From PALSA-505 sp035308365 (GTDB taxonomy: Bacteria; Actinomycetota; Actinomycetes; Streptosporangiales; Streptosporangiaceae), in assembly GCA_035308365.1 (NCBI GenBank), contig DATGGU010000046.1, positions 1-38,802 on the forward strand: a DNA stretch of 38,802 nt, given 5' to 3'. The notes beneath the pieces are model-generated. The model saw only the letters and a list, made by a program, of their open reading frames with translations. It was not told where the DNA came from and did not search any database. Made by a program: the position numbers and the translations under genes. Positions 1 to 6,425 of this stretch are shown here, one piece after another. Position 1 is the first letter of the stretch, and each line of letters begins with the position of its first letter.

Positions 1-295
1 ACCGCTCCTTCGGGGGGTCCGGGGGCTCGGCCCCCGGAGAGATACCGCGGGCCACGGCGCAGATGGGTGAAGCCCATCAAGCAGCATCAACCGCTCCTTC
101 GGGGGGTCCGGGGGCTTGGCCCCCGGATAGATACCGCGGGCCACGGCGCAGATGGGTGAAGCCCACCAAGCAGCATCAACCGCTTGAAGCCCATCAAGCA
201 GCATCAACCGCTCCTTCGGGGGGTCCGGGGGCTCGGCCCCCGGAGAGATACCGCGGGCCACGGCGCAGATGGGTGAAGCCCATCAAGCAGCATCA
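1..295. repeat. Tandem 89-bp repeat array with hairpins, three full copies plus one deleted copy
   Basis: Full copies lie at 1-89, 90-178 and 207-295. A 28-bp remnant at 179-206 keeps only the first 6 and last 22 bases of the unit, so 61 bp are missing. Copy 2 differs from the others at a few bases. Each unit contains a GC-rich hairpin (8-bp stem CCGGGGGC/GCCCCCGG, TCG loop) and a second weaker one (GATGGG/CCCATC, 5-nt loop). The unit length is not a multiple of 3, so it is not a protein repeat. The array starts 13 bp past the sepF stop and may continue left of the window. There is no T-run, so it is not a canonical terminator, although the hairpins could still end or stabilise the sepF transcript. 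Apart from the array, 1-308 shows no gene. Confidence 0.9.
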
Positions 296-308
296 ACCGC
301 CTCGTCCG

Positions 309-818
309 TCAGCTCTGGTTGAAGAAGCCCCGCTCCGCGATGCGGGCCTTGTCCTCGGCTGTCACCTCGACATTAGCCGGGGACAGCAGGAACACCTTGT
401 TGGTCACTCGTTCAATGCTCCCGCGAAGCCCGAAGATCAGTCCCGCCGCGAAGTCGACCAAACGCTTTGCGTCACTATCGACCATCTCGGTGAGATTCAT
501 GATCACCGGAGTGCCCTCACGGAAATGCTCTCCGATCGTACGCGCTTCATTGTACGTACGCGGATGAAGTGTGGTGATCCTGGTGAGGTCGGTGGTCTGT
601 GGTACCGGAGCGGCACGGCGCTCCACACTCGAGTAAGCCACGTGCTGGCCTACCTGACCGTCCGTCTCGTCGACCTCGGGCTCATCTTCGGCCTCCAGGG
701 TGTCATCGTGATCGGTATATTCGTCATACTCCTCATAGGAGCCGTACTGGTCCTGGTAGCGGTGGTCATCCTCCACGAGGCCGAGGTAGACCGCCATCTT
801 GCGCATCGCGCTGGCCAT
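309..818 (-). CDS. sepF: Cell division protein SepF
   Basis: A 169-aa protein that anchors FtsZ to the membrane and helps organise the Z-ring. The start at 818 (ATG) was chosen over an upstream in-frame one because a GGAGGA ribosome site precedes it and the protein then begins with the short amphipathic membrane-targeting helix (MASAMRKMAVYLGLVEDD). An acidic, Tyr-rich linker follows (about residues 18-60), then the conserved SepF (DUF552) domain from about 75 to 165, including TYNEARTIGEHFREG and the GLIFGL stretch. Its place after yggS, with pgeF and ftsZ further upstream, is the usual actinobacterial order. In these bacteria SepF is the main FtsZ membrane anchor, since FtsA is absent; no ftsA is seen here. 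Confidence 0.95.
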   Translation of the reverse strand: MASAMRKMAVYLGLVEDDHRYQDQYGSYEEYDEYTDHDDTLEAEDEPEVDETDGQVGQHVAYSSVERRAAPVPQTTDLTRITTLHPRTYNEARTIGEHFREGTPVIMNLTEMVDSDAKRLVDFAAGLIFGLRGSIERVTNKVFLLSPANVEVTAEDKARIAERGFFNQS

Positions 819-956
819 CTTGCGTCCTCCGTCGCGCCTGTATTCCGCCCCGCTGTCGACCAGGCGCCGCGGCGATATGCCTGCCTTACGGTGTGGTTCC
901 GGCAAGCTGGTACTGCCACGGCGCCGAGACCCGATACCGGGCTCACGCGACGGACA

Positions 957-1691
957 TTACCCGACTAAGGTCCTCCGGGCGCCGAGCAACGCCGTACCGA
1001 CACGCAGGTGTGTCGCGCCCGCGGCAATGGCATCCTCCAGGTCGGCGCTCATGCCCGCCGAGACGATCGTGGCGCCCGGGTGGGCAGCCCGGACATCCGC
1101 GGCGATCCCGGCGAGCCGCCCGAACGCCGCATCCACGGCCACACCGAGCGGCGCCACCGCCATCACTCCGCCCAGGACGAGCCCGTCCTCGGCGGCCACC
1201 GCATCGGCCAGCCCGGGAACCTGCTCCGCCACTGCCCCGCCCCGCTCAGGATCCCCGTCCAGGCTGACCTGGATCAGGCAGGTGATCCTGCGCCCGGACC
1301 GCCTGGCCTGGGTACCCAGGGCGCGGACCAGCCTGCCGCGGTCCACCGAGTGCACGACATCGGCGTAACGGACCACGCTTGCCGCCTTGTTCGTCTGCAA
1401 CTGCCCGACGAAATGCCAGGTGAGACCGGTCACACCGAGGCGCTCACACTCGGCCGCCTTGGCCGCCGCCTCCTGGTCCCGGTTCTCCCCGATGTCGGTC
1501 ACCCCCAGTTCGCCGAGCAACTGGACGTCGCTGGCCGGCCGGGTCTTGGTGATCGCGATCATCGTGATCTCATCCACGGCCCGCCCGGCGTCCGCACAGG
1601 CCAGGGCGATGCGTTCGCGCACCTCCGCCAGGTGGGCCGCGATCTCGTCACGGCGCTCGCCGGTGGCGTCGGATGGCTGCGGCTGGGTCAT
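957..1691 (-). CDS. yggS: YggS/PROSC-family PLP homeostasis protein
   Basis: A 244-aa single-domain TIM-barrel protein that binds pyridoxal 5'-phosphate and buffers its free level; no enzymatic reaction is established for the family. The PLP lysine is K49 in the motif AITKTRPASD. Other family signatures are GENRDQEAAAK, WHFVGQLQTNK and the phosphate-binding end SAGMSADLEDAIAAGATHLRVG. Length is normal. It lies between pgeF and sepF, as ylmE does in Streptomyces and Bacillus. It is separated from sepF by 138 bp and from pgeF by 98 bp, the latter holding an unusual inverted repeat. Role in division is by context only. Confidence 0.94.
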   Translation of the reverse strand: MTQPQPSDATGERRDEIAAHLAEVRERIALACADAGRAVDEITMIAITKTRPASDVQLLGELGVTDIGENRDQEAAAKAAECERLGVTGLTWHFVGQLQTNKAASVVRYADVVHSVDRGRLVRALGTQARRSGRRITCLIQVSLDGDPERGGAVAEQVPGLADAVAAEDGLVLGGVMAVAPLGVAVDAAFGRLAGIAADVRAAHPGATIVSAGMSADLEDAIAAGATHLRVGTALLGARRTLVG

Positions 1692-1693
1692 AT

Positions 1694-1786
1694 GAAGACC
1701 TTTTCAAAACACAAAATGATCATGAAACTGGGCTCTGACTTTGACGGGCCGGCCGGCAGCGACCGTGAGTTTTGAAAGCGTCTTTC
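1694..1786. repeat. Short element bounded by imperfect 17-18 bp inverted repeats
   Basis: The left arm at 1694-1710 (GAAGACCTTTTCAAAAC) and the reverse complement of the right arm at 1769-1786 (GAAAGACGCTTTCAAAAC) match with only a few differences. The arms are A/T-rich and enclose 58 bp, giving a 93-bp element that fills most of the pgeF-yggS gap. The composition differs strongly from the flanking coding sequence. It looks like a miniature inverted-repeat element or a long-range RNA stem. It codes for nothing visible. Confidence 0.6.
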
Positions 1787-1789
1787 CCA

Positions 1790-2584
1790 TCATGGCGTGA
1801 GCCAGACAAGGCCGGCGAACCGTCCGGTCCGGCCATCGCGCCGGTAGGAGTAAAGGTCCGGATCCTCGGCCGTGCACCGCCCATCGGCCCGAACCCGCCG
1901 CACGCCGAGCCTGGTGAGCTGCCCGGTGATCCCCGCCGTCAGGTCAAGACCGGGCGTCCCCGCCCGGGTGAGGCACGCCGCCCCGGGAACCTCCGCCCCG
2001 ACCTCATCCCGCATGGCCGCCGGCACCTCGTAACACCGCCCGCAGATCCCAGGCCCGATCACCGCATACATCCGGCCCGGATCGGCACCCGCCCCGGCCA
2101 TCGCCCGTACCAGTGCGGGCACGACACCACGCGCCATCCCCTGCCGCCCGGCGTGTGCGGCCCCCACGATCCTCGCTTCCGGGTCGGCAACCAGCACGCC
2201 CGGGCAGTCGGCCGACAGCACACCAAGCGCCAGCCCGGGCGCCGCCGTGAAGCTCGCATCACGGGCCTGCGGAAGCTCGGCGGGCCCCTGCACGTAGCCC
2301 ACACCGGCACCGTGTACCTGGCGCATCCAGACCATGCGATCCGGCGCCAGCCCGCAGGCCGCAGCCACCAGCTTGCGATTATGTGTGACATCCCCCACGA
2401 CATCGCCCGAGCCGGCACCCATGTTCAGCGAGTCGTAGGGCGGCCGGCTGACCCCACCCCGGCGCCCGGTGAATGCGGCCCGCACCCCCGGCGCCAGCGT
2501 GAACACCCCAACCGCCAGCCCGGCAGAGACCGGCTCATCCGACACGACGTCCACAGCCAAGCCGCCTTCACGTTCGCAAGCCAC
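1790..2584 (-). CDS. pgeF: PgeF/YlmD-family multicopper-oxidase-like (laccase-domain) protein
   Basis: A 264-aa cytoplasmic protein of the DUF152 family. The best-known members are peptidoglycan editing factors, which hydrolyse wrongly incorporated L-Ser from UDP-MurNAc-Ser; other members act as purine nucleoside phosphorylases. The zinc/catalytic residues are visible: H91 in QVHG, C127 in SADCPG and H144 in AAHAGRQG. The sequence IGPGICGRCYEV is also characteristic. The start is uncertain: about 25 poorly conserved residues precede the domain, and internal GTG codons could be used. It lies downstream of ftsZ (168-bp gap), as in other Gram-positive dcw clusters. Confidence 0.9.
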   Translation of the reverse strand: MACEREGGLAVDVVSDEPVSAGLAVGVFTLAPGVRAAFTGRRGGVSRPPYDSLNMGAGSGDVVGDVTHNRKLVAAACGLAPDRMVWMRQVHGAGVGYVQGPAELPQARDASFTAAPGLALGVLSADCPGVLVADPEARIVGAAHAGRQGMARGVVPALVRAMAGAGADPGRMYAVIGPGICGRCYEVPAAMRDEVGAEVPGAACLTRAGTPGLDLTAGITGQLTRLGVRRVRADGRCTAEDPDLYSYRRDGRTGRFAGLVWLTP

Positions 2585-2715
2585 CGGTCCCCTGACAACA
2601 TCACGGCCGAGGCTAGCCGAGGCTGCCCACCAAGCGACCCAAGCCCCACCAAGTTGCAGCCGACCTGCGGTTACCTGAAGAGCCAGGGACAGGGGCCAGC
2701 GACGGCCACCAGCAG

Positions 2716-2751
2716 CGTGGGGGTTCCGGGGGCTCGGCCGCCCGGGCCGCT
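2716..2751. repeat. GC-rich hairpin after ftsZ, related to the 1-295 repeat core
   Basis: Directly after the ftsZ stop, the plus strand reads GGGGTTCCGGGGGCTCGG followed by CCGCCCGGGCC. The first part is nearly identical to the hairpin core of the 89-bp repeat (GGGGTCCGGGGGCTCGG). The downstream arm is altered, so the pairing is imperfect. On the transcribed strand it would fold just past the stop codon and could be a factor-dependent terminator or an RNA-stabilising stem. Confidence 0.45.
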
Positions 2752-2752
2752 G

Positions 2753-4144
2753 TTACTTGAGGAAGTCGGGGACGTCGAGTTCGTCGTCTTCCTCGAAGAC
2801 CACGGGACGGCGGCGGGTGCTGGTGGAGTCGAACATGCGGGCGGCGGCGATGGGGTCGAGGCGGCCCGGTGCGTGCGGGTGGGCCGGGGCCGCCGGGTCT
2901 TCGGCCTGGTCCATGCCGACGGGCAGATCTGGGGCGGCGTCCGCTCCGGGCTGCTCACCGGAGAAGTCCGGCTCGTCTGGCTGGGGGGCCACAGGGGCAT
3001 GGCCGTTGTGGCTGGCCGGGGACGGCATATCGGGCTCGGGGAGCGGCTGGCTGGGGTAGGAGTCCTCGGCCTGGGGCGGCGGGGGTGCGGGGGTGGCGGC
3101 GGGGGTGTGCGTGCCGCCGAGGCTGACCGGAGTCTGGCCGGTTGTGCTGCGGCGGCCGGGGACCGGGCGGCCGGACTCGGCCCGGGCGGCCTGGGACCTG
3201 TGGTCGCCGAGACCGGCCGCGATCACCGTGACCCGGACCTCGTCGCCGAGGGCGTCGTCGATGACGGCGCCGAAGATGAAGTTGGCATCCGGGGCCGCGG
3301 AGTTGGAGACGAGCTGGGCGGCCTCGTTGATCTCGAACAGGCCGAGGTCAGAGCCGCCCTGGATGGAGAGAAGCACGCCGTGGGCACCGTCGATGCTGGC
3401 TTCGAGCAGCGGGCTGGAGATCGCCATCTCGGCGGCCGCCACCGAGCGGTCGTCGCCGCGGGAGGAGCCTATGCCCATCAGCGCCGAGCCGGCGCCGGAC
3501 ATGACCGACTTCACGTCGGCGAAGTCGAGGTTGATCAGGCCGGGCGTGGTGATCAGGTCGGTGATGCCCTGGACACCGGACAGCAGTACCTGGTCCGCCG
3601 CCTTGAACGCGTCCAGGACGCTGACCTGCCGGTCCGAGATGGACAGCAGGCGGTCGTTGGGAATCACGATCAGCGTGTCCACTTCCTGGCGCAGACGCTC
3701 GATACCGGCTTCGGCCTGGGCGCCGCGGCGCTTGCCCTCGAAGCCGAACGGGCGGGTCACCACGCCGATGGTGAGCGCGCCGAGTGAGCGGGCCACGTTG
3801 GCGACCACCGGTGCGCCGCCGGTGCCGGTGCCACCGCCCTCACCGGCGGTGACGAACACCATGTCGGCACCCTTGAGAACCTCTTCGATCTCCTCCCGGT
3901 GATCCTCCGCGGCCTTGCAGCCGACCTCAGGATTGGCACCTGCCCCCAAGCCCCTGGTGAGCTCGCGGCCGACATCGAGCTTGACGTCGGCGTCGCTCAT
4001 GAGCAGCGCCTGCGCATCGGTGTTAATCGCGATGAACTCGACGCCCTTAAGTCCTTCTTCGATCATCCGGTTAACGGCGTTAACGCCGCCCCCGCCGATT
4101 CCGGCGACCTTGATGACCGCCAGATAATTCTGCGGTGCTGCCAC
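2753..4144 (-). CDS. ftsZ: Cell division GTPase FtsZ
   Basis: A 463-aa tubulin homologue that polymerises into the Z-ring. The N-terminal GTPase domain holds GIGGGGVNAVNRM (15-27) and the tubulin signature GGGTGTG (103-109). The C-terminal polymerisation domain ends near residue 316. A Pro/Ala/Asp-rich linker of about 125 residues follows, then the C-terminal peptide DELDVPDFLK that binds SepF and other partners. The start is GTG at 4144. The likely ribosome site (GGAAGG on the mRNA) lies in a small self-complementary stretch at 4147-4160. In most relatives ftsQ lies immediately upstream; here about 1.5 kb with two extra genes intervenes, so ftsZ probably depends on a promoter within 4145-4454. 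Confidence 0.98.
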   Translation of the reverse strand: MAAPQNYLAVIKVAGIGGGGVNAVNRMIEEGLKGVEFIAINTDAQALLMSDADVKLDVGRELTRGLGAGANPEVGCKAAEDHREEIEEVLKGADMVFVTAGEGGGTGTGGAPVVANVARSLGALTIGVVTRPFGFEGKRRGAQAEAGIERLRQEVDTLIVIPNDRLLSISDRQVSVLDAFKAADQVLLSGVQGITDLITTPGLINLDFADVKSVMSGAGSALMGIGSSRGDDRSVAAAEMAISSPLLEASIDGAHGVLLSIQGGSDLGLFEINEAAQLVSNSAAPDANFIFGAVIDDALGDEVRVTVIAAGLGDHRSQAARAESGRPVPGRRSTTGQTPVSLGGTHTPAATPAPPPPQAEDSYPSQPLPEPDMPSPASHNGHAPVAPQPDEPDFSGEQPGADAAPDLPVGMDQAEDPAAPAHPHAPGRLDPIAAARMFDSTSTRRRPVVFEEDDELDVPDFLK

Positions 4145-4454
4145 GAGGAAGGACCCTTCCGCTCGTATACCCTTGTCGCATTTCCTGCCGCTGGCTGCGG
4201 ACCTCCACCGTGCTCATCTCGGGAAACCTGGGACGCCGGCAGCCGGTCTCAGCGCGCCGCGCAGATGCCGGCTGACCACGTTCCGCGGTTTACGCGGATG
4301 AACTCTCACCCTCAAGTTGAGATTTAGACTTATGTCAACCTGACGATTGCTATGAACAGTAGGGTGGCCTGCTATCTGGATCAACTAACCGGCGCCCAAC
4401 GCGTCGGCGTGTCGCGCAAGTGCCCCTTCTGATGGCCGGAAGTTCTGAAGTGAT
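4145..4454 (-). promoter_or_regulatory. Non-coding leader upstream of ftsZ
   Basis: No gene is seen in these 310 bp. Composition drops to A/T-rich around 4305-4370. On the minus strand, a TTGACA hexamer (plus-strand 4333-4338) is followed by an AT-rich stretch and a CTCAA-C-TTGAG palindrome near 4310-4320. I could not assign a convincing -10 at 17-18 bp, so the exact promoter is unresolved. Nearest the gene, GGAAGG-AC-CCTTCC (4147-4160) is self-complementary and covers the presumed Shine-Dalgarno. By analogy with Streptomyces and mycobacteria, where ftsZ has promoters just upstream, this is the expected regulatory region. Confidence 0.45.
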
Positions 4455-4916
4455 CTATGCCCTGCCTCTGTACCTCTCAAGATCCTCCTTGAGATGGTCG
4501 ATCTTTTCACAGCTACCACCCCGCTGGCTGAAGTAGGCGCCCAGGCACAGGATGAGGATGACCCCGCCAAGGACCACCAGCATCCAGATCGTGGCCTTCT
4601 CAGCGGGAGACGTGACGGCTGGCAGCGTGAGCGCCGCCACGAGTGCGGCCACCAGCAGGCCGCCACCTATGCCTGCTACCGCCAGCCAGACATCGGACCA
4701 CCCACGGTCTTTGCATTCGTCAAGGCGTCTTAGCAAGAGGTCGAAGAGACTTCTAGGGATCGGCACAGCTTGTTCTTCATCCTCATGGATGATCAACCTG
4801 CGGTTGACGAGCACCGGCTCTCGTGAGGAATCGCTGTTTCCCGCGTTTGCCCGGCCGGGAGACTCCGCGTTCTCTGGAGACAGGTCACGGTCGAGCACGC
4901 TCACCGCGACCGCCAC
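4455..4916 (-). CDS. Hypothetical protein with two transmembrane helices (cassette gene 2)
   Basis: A 153-aa protein I do not recognise by name. About 50 disordered N-terminal residues precede a helix (about 53-72, LFDLLLRRLDECKDRGWSDV). Two hydrophobic segments follow (about 77-101 and 108-130), then a short charged helix at the C-terminus (KIDHLKEDLERYRGRA). The layout resembles small two-TM proteins often seen in accessory islands, but no family is assigned. It starts with GTG at 4916, overlapping by one base the TAG stop of the upstream gene, so the two are almost certainly co-translated. Sampled GC is about 58%, against about 75% in nearby murC, suggesting acquisition. Effector, toxin or division-modulating roles are all guesses. 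Confidence 0.75.
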   Translation of the reverse strand: MAVAVSVLDRDLSPENAESPGRANAGNSDSSREPVLVNRRLIIHEDEEQAVPIPRSLFDLLLRRLDECKDRGWSDVWLAVAGIGGGLLVAALVAALTLPAVTSPAEKATIWMLVVLGGVILILCLGAYFSQRGGSCEKIDHLKEDLERYRGRA

Positions 4917-5566
4917 TATTCAGGGATGCAGGGTTCCCGCGACCCCCGTGCCGTGCTCTCTGCCCGGAAGGCGGATGCAGCGTCATCCCATTCATGCGAC
5001 TCGACCCCCTCCCCTGGTGGCAGGAGGCTTTGCAACGCCACGTCAAGGCACGCCTGGGCCTTCGCCTCATGTTGTTCGGCATCCAGCAGGCGCCGCTGCA
5101 CGTTGGTCCGGATGGCATGCAGGGTGAGCAGCAATTCCTGCGAGCGGCCCTGGTCCCCCCGCTGGACCGCACGAAGGGCCTCGTTCACGGTGTCCGCGCA
5201 ATCCAGCAGAAGCCTCTGCGCGTTGTCTCGCTCATCGCGTGCACAGCGCGCGTTGTTGCGTGCTTCAAGCAAGTACTTAAGCAACTTAGACGCCCCGATG
5301 CTGGTGCGCAGTCCGTCGCCCCGCTTTAGTCTGCTCCCTGGTTCATGCGGAAGGGCGTCCGCGAAGACATACCAGCGAGTTCGGCCACCGTCCTGGCTGC
5401 GGACGCCGAAGCCTTCGAGCTTGCCCTGCCGGACTAGTTCGGCCACGTGATAACGGGACCGTCCAAAGCGCGTTGCAGCGACGGCGGTTGAGATTGTCGG
5501 CCGGGCCGTGTCCGGCTTCGACCGGAACACTGGCCCCTGACCTGAGCCATCGTCGTCTGCACCCAT
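4916..5566 (-). CDS. Putative DNA-binding protein with N-terminal HTH and coiled coil (cassette gene 1)
   Basis: The open frame runs to 5602, but I prefer the ATG at 5566 (216 aa). The upstream ATGs fall inside the promoter palindromes, and a -10-like TATGAA would put the RNA start just before 5566. Near the N-terminus, ISTAVAATRFGRSRYHVAEL followed by a Gly-rich turn and an Arg-Trp-Tyr strand resembles the winged helix-turn-helix of MerR/excisionase-type proteins. The middle (about 85-190) is charged and helical, with long Arg/Glu/Asp runs typical of a coiled coil. The tail is disordered. Sampled GC is about 55%. It sits between ftsQ and ftsZ and is coupled to the two-TM gene. A regulator of its own cassette is likely; any wider function is unknown. 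Confidence 0.72.
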   Translation of the reverse strand: MGADDDGSGQGPVFRSKPDTARPTISTAVAATRFGRSRYHVAELVRQGKLEGFGVRSQDGGRTRWYVFADALPHEPGSRLKRGDGLRTSIGASKLLKYLLEARNNARCARDERDNAQRLLLDCADTVNEALRAVQRGDQGRSQELLLTLHAIRTNVQRRLLDAEQHEAKAQACLDVALQSLLPPGEGVESHEWDDAASAFRAESTARGSREPCIPE

Positions 5567-5609
5567 CAAGCAAGTTTGCTTCATAGTTGCTTGCATACGC
5601 AAGTGACAA
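5564..5609 (-). promoter_or_regulatory. Promoter and palindromic operator of the ftsQ/ftsZ cassette
   Basis: On the minus strand, TTGTCA (5604-5609) and TATGAA (5580-5585) are separated by 18 bp. The spacer holds the palindrome CTTGC-GTAT-GCAAG, and a second one (AAGCAA-AC-TTGCTT) covers the predicted RNA start just before the ATG at 5566. A dyad between -35 and -10 is the classic layout for MerR-type regulators, and the first gene has a MerR-like HTH. The leader would be only a few bases long. The motif fit is by eye and autoregulation is inferred. Confidence 0.5.
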
Positions 5610-5660
5610 TGTCAAGGATTTCGATCCACTCGGCGTGTCGGAAAGAGGGACGATCGAGGA

Positions 5661-6425
5661 TCAGCCGGTCGCTGCGGTGCCCGGTGCGCTGACGTCGAAG
5701 TAGCGGGCGCGGGTGTGCAGGAGGATGGCCAGCTCGTGTGCCTTCTGGACGGCCCGGCCCGGGCTGCCCCAGTCGACGGTGATCCCGGTGGACAGGTGCA
5801 GGGTGACGGCGTCGGTGTCCGGGACCGTGACCGATCTCACCAGGCGCGCGATCGGGGCCGGCAGGGAGCGCATGACATCTGCCGCCGCCCGCACGGCGGG
5901 GTTGCCGAGCGCGGTACCGGTGAGGGTGAACAGCGGAAGGTTCGCCGGGCGCGCCGCCACCTGGCGGACGACGACGCCGGCCGGGTCGATGAGGTCGAAC
6001 TCGTGGCCGGAGCGGACCGCCAGGGCGGGCTGGCGCTCCTGGATGGCAATGACGATCCGGTCCGGCCAGTTTCTCGTCACGGACGCCGACTGGACCTGGG
6101 CGATGCGCTCGATCCGGTGGGCGACGGCCGAGGTGTTGACCCGGACCAGGGGCAGGCCCTCGGGGATGGCGGCGGCGGCGAGCACCTCGGACCTGGGTAC
6201 CACGTGCGTCCCGGTGACCTCGATGGAGCGCACGACGAGGAAGCGTGAGCCGAGCAGCGCCCAGGCGGCAGCCGCTATCACGCCGAAGACCGCGAGCAAG
6301 AAGAACGCCGTCTTCCACCGGTTGTGCCTGCGGGCCGCCGGGGCTTCGTCTGTGCGTGCGCCACTCCCCTGGTCCTGCTGCTGGCCAGGCTTGGTCTGCG
6401 CCGCCCCGGCGGGCCGCCCGGTCAC
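5661..6425 (-). CDS. ftsQ: Cell division protein FtsQ
   Basis: A 254-aa bitopic divisome protein that bridges FtsL/FtsB and the septal synthase. The cytoplasmic tail (1-36) is Gln/Ala-rich. One TM segment lies at about 39-58, followed by the POTRA domain (RFLVVRSIEVTGTHVVPRSEV onward) and the FtsQ beta domain with WPDRIVIAIQERQPALAV. The GTG start at 6425 overlaps the murC stop in a GTGA tetranucleotide, which fixes the start. Unusually, ftsZ does not follow directly: a two-gene cassette is inserted 58 bp or more beyond the stop. Confidence 0.93.
   Translation of the reverse strand: MTGRPAGAAQTKPGQQQDQGSGARTDEAPAARRHNRWKTAFFLLAVFGVIAAAAWALLGSRFLVVRSIEVTGTHVVPRSEVLAAAAIPEGLPLVRVNTSAVAHRIERIAQVQSASVTRNWPDRIVIAIQERQPALAVRSGHEFDLIDPAGVVVRQVAARPANLPLFTLTGTALGNPAVRAAADVMRSLPAPIARLVRSVTVPDTDAVTLHLSTGITVDWGSPGRAVQKAHELAILLHTRARYFDVSAPGTAATG

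Noticed and set aside
1..295. Possible CRISPR array
   Set aside because: The repeats are 89 bp, directly abutting with no unique spacers, and no cas genes are nearby.
1772..3787. Long plus-strand open frame of 671 codons over pgeF and ftsZ
   Set aside because: It is antisense to two clear genes, Gly/Arg/His-rich, and arises from high GC codon bias.
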